Below are positions 6,011-8,001 of a stretch of 8,001 bases of DNA, piece after piece (position 1 is the stretch's first letter; each line of letters opens with the position of its first letter). Origin of the DNA: Sphingomonadaceae bacterium (GTDB taxonomy: Bacteria; Pseudomonadota; Alphaproteobacteria; Sphingomonadales; Sphingomonadaceae). The notes below the pieces were generated by a model. That model ran no database searches and had not been told where the DNA came from. It was given only the letters and a program-made list of their open reading frames with translations. A program made the translations under genes and the position numbers. The DNA lies in the NCBI GenBank assembly GCA_947442095.1, contig CANEVG010000153.1:1-8001 (forward strand), read 5' to 3'.

Positions 6011-7801
6011 TCAAAACTGCCGGATGACGTCCAGGAACCGCTCGCCAAACGCCTCTAGCTTGCGCGCACCGATCCCGCCGATTTCGCCCATTGCCGCCAG
6101 TGAGGTCGGCCGGGCCGCCGCCATCTCGCGCAGCACGGAATCGTGGAAGATCACATAGGGCGGCACCCCGCCTTCCAGCGCAATTTCGCGCCGCAAGGCA
6201 CGAAGCGCGTCGAACAGCGGATCACCGACCGGATTGGGCACCGCGCCAGCTGCCCCCTTCCGGCGCGATGTGCGCGGCGCTTGCGGAGCGACCACGAGAT
6301 CGAGCCGCCCCTCGCCCTTTAGCAGTGCGCGCGCATCGCCGCCGAGCGCGAGGCCGCCGTGCTCGGTCGCCACCAGCGCGCCGCGTGCCTGCAGGGCGCG
6401 GGCGACCGGGCGCAGCAGCGGTGCTTCATCGCCAGGCACGATGCCGAACACCGAAAGGTGCTCGTGCCCGCGCTGGAGGATGCGTTCGTCGGAGACGCCG
6501 GTCAGCACCTTTTCCAGATAGCCAAGGCCGAAGGACTGCCCGGTGCGATAGACGGCGGAGAGCAGCTTGCGCGCGACTTGCGTGGCGTCGGTCACGCCCG
6601 GCGCGTTCAGGCAGTTGTCGCAATTGCCGCAGGCCTCGGGCGGGGTTTCACCAAAGTGGCGCAGCAACACGGCGCGGCGGCAGGTGTGCGTTTCGACCAG
6701 CCCGGCAAGCGCATCGAGCCGCACCCGTTCGCTGGGGCGGCGATGTTCTTCCACTTCGCCGATGCGCTGGCGCGCGCGGGCAAAATCATCCGCGCCCCAT
6801 AGCATCAGCGCCACCGCATCATCGCCGTCGCGCCCGGCGCGGCCGGTTTCCTGATAAAAGCCCTCGATGGATTTGGGTAGCCCGGCATGGGCTACGAAGC
6901 GCACGTCAGGCTTGTCGATCCCCATGCCGAACGCGACCGTGGCGACCATGACCATGTCCTCGCTGGCAACAAACGCCGCCTGATTGGCCGCGCGCACCTC
7001 CGCGGCCAGCCCGGCGTGATAGGGCAGCACGCGGCGCCCTCCGGCAGAAAGCTGGTCCGCCAGCTTCTCAACCCCGTTGCGCGTGGGGGCATAGACAATG
7101 CCCGGGCCGGGCTGCTCGGCCAACAGTTGCTTCAGCTGGCGCAGCGGATTGTCGCGCGGGGTGATGCGGTAGCGGATATTGGGCCGGTCGAACCCGGCAA
7201 TGATCAGGCCCTCGTCCGGAATCCCGAGCTGGGCGAGGATGTCAGCCCGGGTGTGCTGGTCTGCCGTAGCGGTGAGCGCAAGGCGTGGGACATCGCCAAA
7301 GCTATCGAGCAGCGGGCGCAGCAAGCGGTAGTCCGGCCGGAAATCGTGGCCCCATTCGGACACGCAATGCGCCTCGTCGATGGCGAAGAGCGCAATGGGC
7401 GCGCGCGTGAGCAGTTCGCGGAAATGCGCCTGGCTGGCGCGTTCGGGCGCGACATAGAGCAGGTCCAGCTCGCCGGAGCGGAACCGCTCGATCGTCGCCT
7501 CGCGGTCCATGTCCACGCTGGTGAGCGCGGCAGCGGCGATACCGTTGGCATTGGCAGCGCGCAGCTGGTCGTGCATCAGCGCGATGAGCGGCGAGACGAC
7601 AACGCAAGTGCCCTGCAGCATCACGGCAGGCAGCTGATAGGTCAGCGATTTGCCCGCGCCCGTCGGCATGACCGCGAGCGTCGATTGCCCCGCCAGCACG
7701 CGCGATACGACCTGATCCTGCACGCCCCGGAACGCGGAAAAGCCGAACACGCGCGCGAGCGTTGGCAGGGCATCTGCCGCAAGGTCCTGATCGTGTTTCA
7801 C
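6011..7801 (-). CDS. recQ: ATP-dependent DNA helicase RecQ
   Basis: A 3'-5' superfamily 2 DNA helicase that processes stalled forks and recombination intermediates. Numbering from GTG 7801 (596 residues): Walker A MPTGAGKS at 45-52, DEAH box at 142-145 followed by the RecQ-typical aromatic-rich loop (CVSEWGHDFRPDYR), TATAD at 177-181, FDRPNI at 204-209, motif V VAFGMGIDKPD at 289-299, and the arginine-finger motif YQETGRAGRDG at 316-326. A zinc site follows, with Cys374, Cys391, Cys394 and Cys397, then a winged-helix RQC region (about 405-505) and a C-terminal HRDC domain (about 526-596). All expected parts are present. The frame stays open to a TTG at 7843, adding 14 residues; I prefer GTG 7801 because it starts 15 residues before the VFGFSAFRG region, as in well-known RecQ proteins, though neither start has a clear ribosome site. 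Confidence 0.95.
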   Translation of the reverse strand: MKHDQDLAADALPTLARVFGFSAFRGVQDQVVSRVLAGQSTLAVMPTGAGKSLTYQLPAVMLQGTCVVVSPLIALMHDQLRAANANGIAAAALTSVDMDREATIERFRSGELDLLYVAPERASQAHFRELLTRAPIALFAIDEAHCVSEWGHDFRPDYRLLRPLLDSFGDVPRLALTATADQHTRADILAQLGIPDEGLIIAGFDRPNIRYRITPRDNPLRQLKQLLAEQPGPGIVYAPTRNGVEKLADQLSAGGRRVLPYHAGLAAEVRAANQAAFVASEDMVMVATVAFGMGIDKPDVRFVAHAGLPKSIEGFYQETGRAGRDGDDAVALMLWGADDFARARQRIGEVEEHRRPSERVRLDALAGLVETHTCRRAVLLRHFGETPPEACGNCDNCLNAPGVTDATQVARKLLSAVYRTGQSFGLGYLEKVLTGVSDERILQRGHEHLSVFGIVPGDEAPLLRPVARALQARGALVATEHGGLALGGDARALLKGEGRLDLVVAPQAPRTSRRKGAAGAVPNPVGDPLFDALRALRREIALEGGVPPYVIFHDSVLREMAAARPTSLAAMGEIGGIGARKLEAFGERFLDVIRQF

Positions 7802-7843
7802 GCCGCCGCCATGGCAGATCGGGCGCGCACAGAAAAATCCCAA

Positions 7844-8001
7844 TCGGCGGAGGGCCGGGTTATCCCCGGATTATCGTGAAGACGGCTGCCTCCGCCTCAC
7901 ACGCGCTCAAGCCCGACTTGAACAGTGGCTTTTGTAATAACCCTTAACATCAATATGATACGCGCACGTCGCCGCGTGTTACCACTACATTTTGGATATT
8001 A
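7844..8001. other. Right-end noncoding stretch upstream of recQ
   Basis: No gene is supported in this 158-bp end piece. It should contain the recQ promoter on the minus strand. From about 7925 on it is clearly richer in A and T than the genes. I see ACGCG (7960-7964) and CGCGT (7973-7977) as short inverted arms, but they are too short and GC-biased to interpret. Confidence 0.5.
7932..7959 (+). promoter_or_regulatory. Possible sigma-70-like promoter reading off the right edge
   Basis: TTGTAA (7932-7937) and TATGAT (7954-7959) are separated by 16 bp and match the -35 and -10 consensus at four and five of six positions. The patch is AT-rich in a GC-rich genome. It would drive a plus-strand gene starting beyond 8001; no start codon with a ribosome site is visible before the edge. 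Chance occurrence in AT-rich DNA is quite possible. Confidence 0.3.

Noticed and set aside
6887..7879. Plus-strand frame of 330 codons antisense to recQ
   Set aside because: Arg/Gly/His-rich translation without motifs, covering the RecQ helicase core, which has all its motifs on the other strand.
7860..7879. DnaA boxes or a replication origin near the right end
   Set aside because: TTATCCCCG and TTATCGTGA share only the first bases of a DnaA box, and there is no cluster or AT-rich unwinding region next to them.
7944..7956. CtrA binding site (TTAA-N7-TTAA)
   Set aside because: Only the first TTAA half is present at the required spacing.

Overview
The window looks like a chromosomal segment of an alphaproteobacterium, most likely a member of the Sphingomonadales (Novosphingobium/Erythrobacter type). 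This is an inference from the high G+C content, the strong C/G bias at third codon positions, the protein styles, and the combination of a fatty acyl-AMP ligase, a TelA/XpaC pair and a 'polyhydroxyalkanoic acid system' protein. I see no mobile element, tRNA, rRNA, CRISPR array or prophage gene. Coding density is high, and every complete gene is intact.

Layout: (1) positions 1-605, minus strand, a RecX-type RecA modulator cut by the left edge. (2) A 97-bp divergent promoter region carrying a perfect 12-bp palindrome. (3) 703-2837, plus strand, a two-gene unit: a 590-residue fatty acyl-AMP ligase (FAAL) and, through a GTGA stop/start overlap, a 121-residue uncharacterised protein with a CxxC motif. 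(4) 2843-5143, minus strand, a tight three-gene unit read from right to left: telA-family protein, XpaC-like membrane protein, and a PHA-granule-region family protein. This unit converges on the FAAL unit with only five bases between the stops. (5) A 137-bp divergent promoter region with a perfect 8-8-8 inverted repeat. (6) 5281-6003, plus strand, a short-chain dehydrogenase/reductase. (7) 6011-7801 (possibly to 7843), minus strand, a full RecQ helicase, convergent with the SDR. (8) A 158-bp AT-richer right end with a possible plus-strand promoter for a gene outside the window.

Themes: the two DNA-repair genes (recX, recQ) flank the segment but are not in a shared unit. The FAAL would activate a fatty acid as acyl-adenylate for an acyl carrier protein, yet no carrier protein or polyketide/peptide synthase lies here; its only coupled partner is the CxxC protein. 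TelA and XpaC homologues are a recurrent pair in envelope-stress loci; here a small PHA-family protein is coupled to them. The most notable points are the FAAL-CxxC coupling and the three-gene TelA unit; neither has an experimentally defined function that I can name for this lineage. The rest is ordinary housekeeping content.
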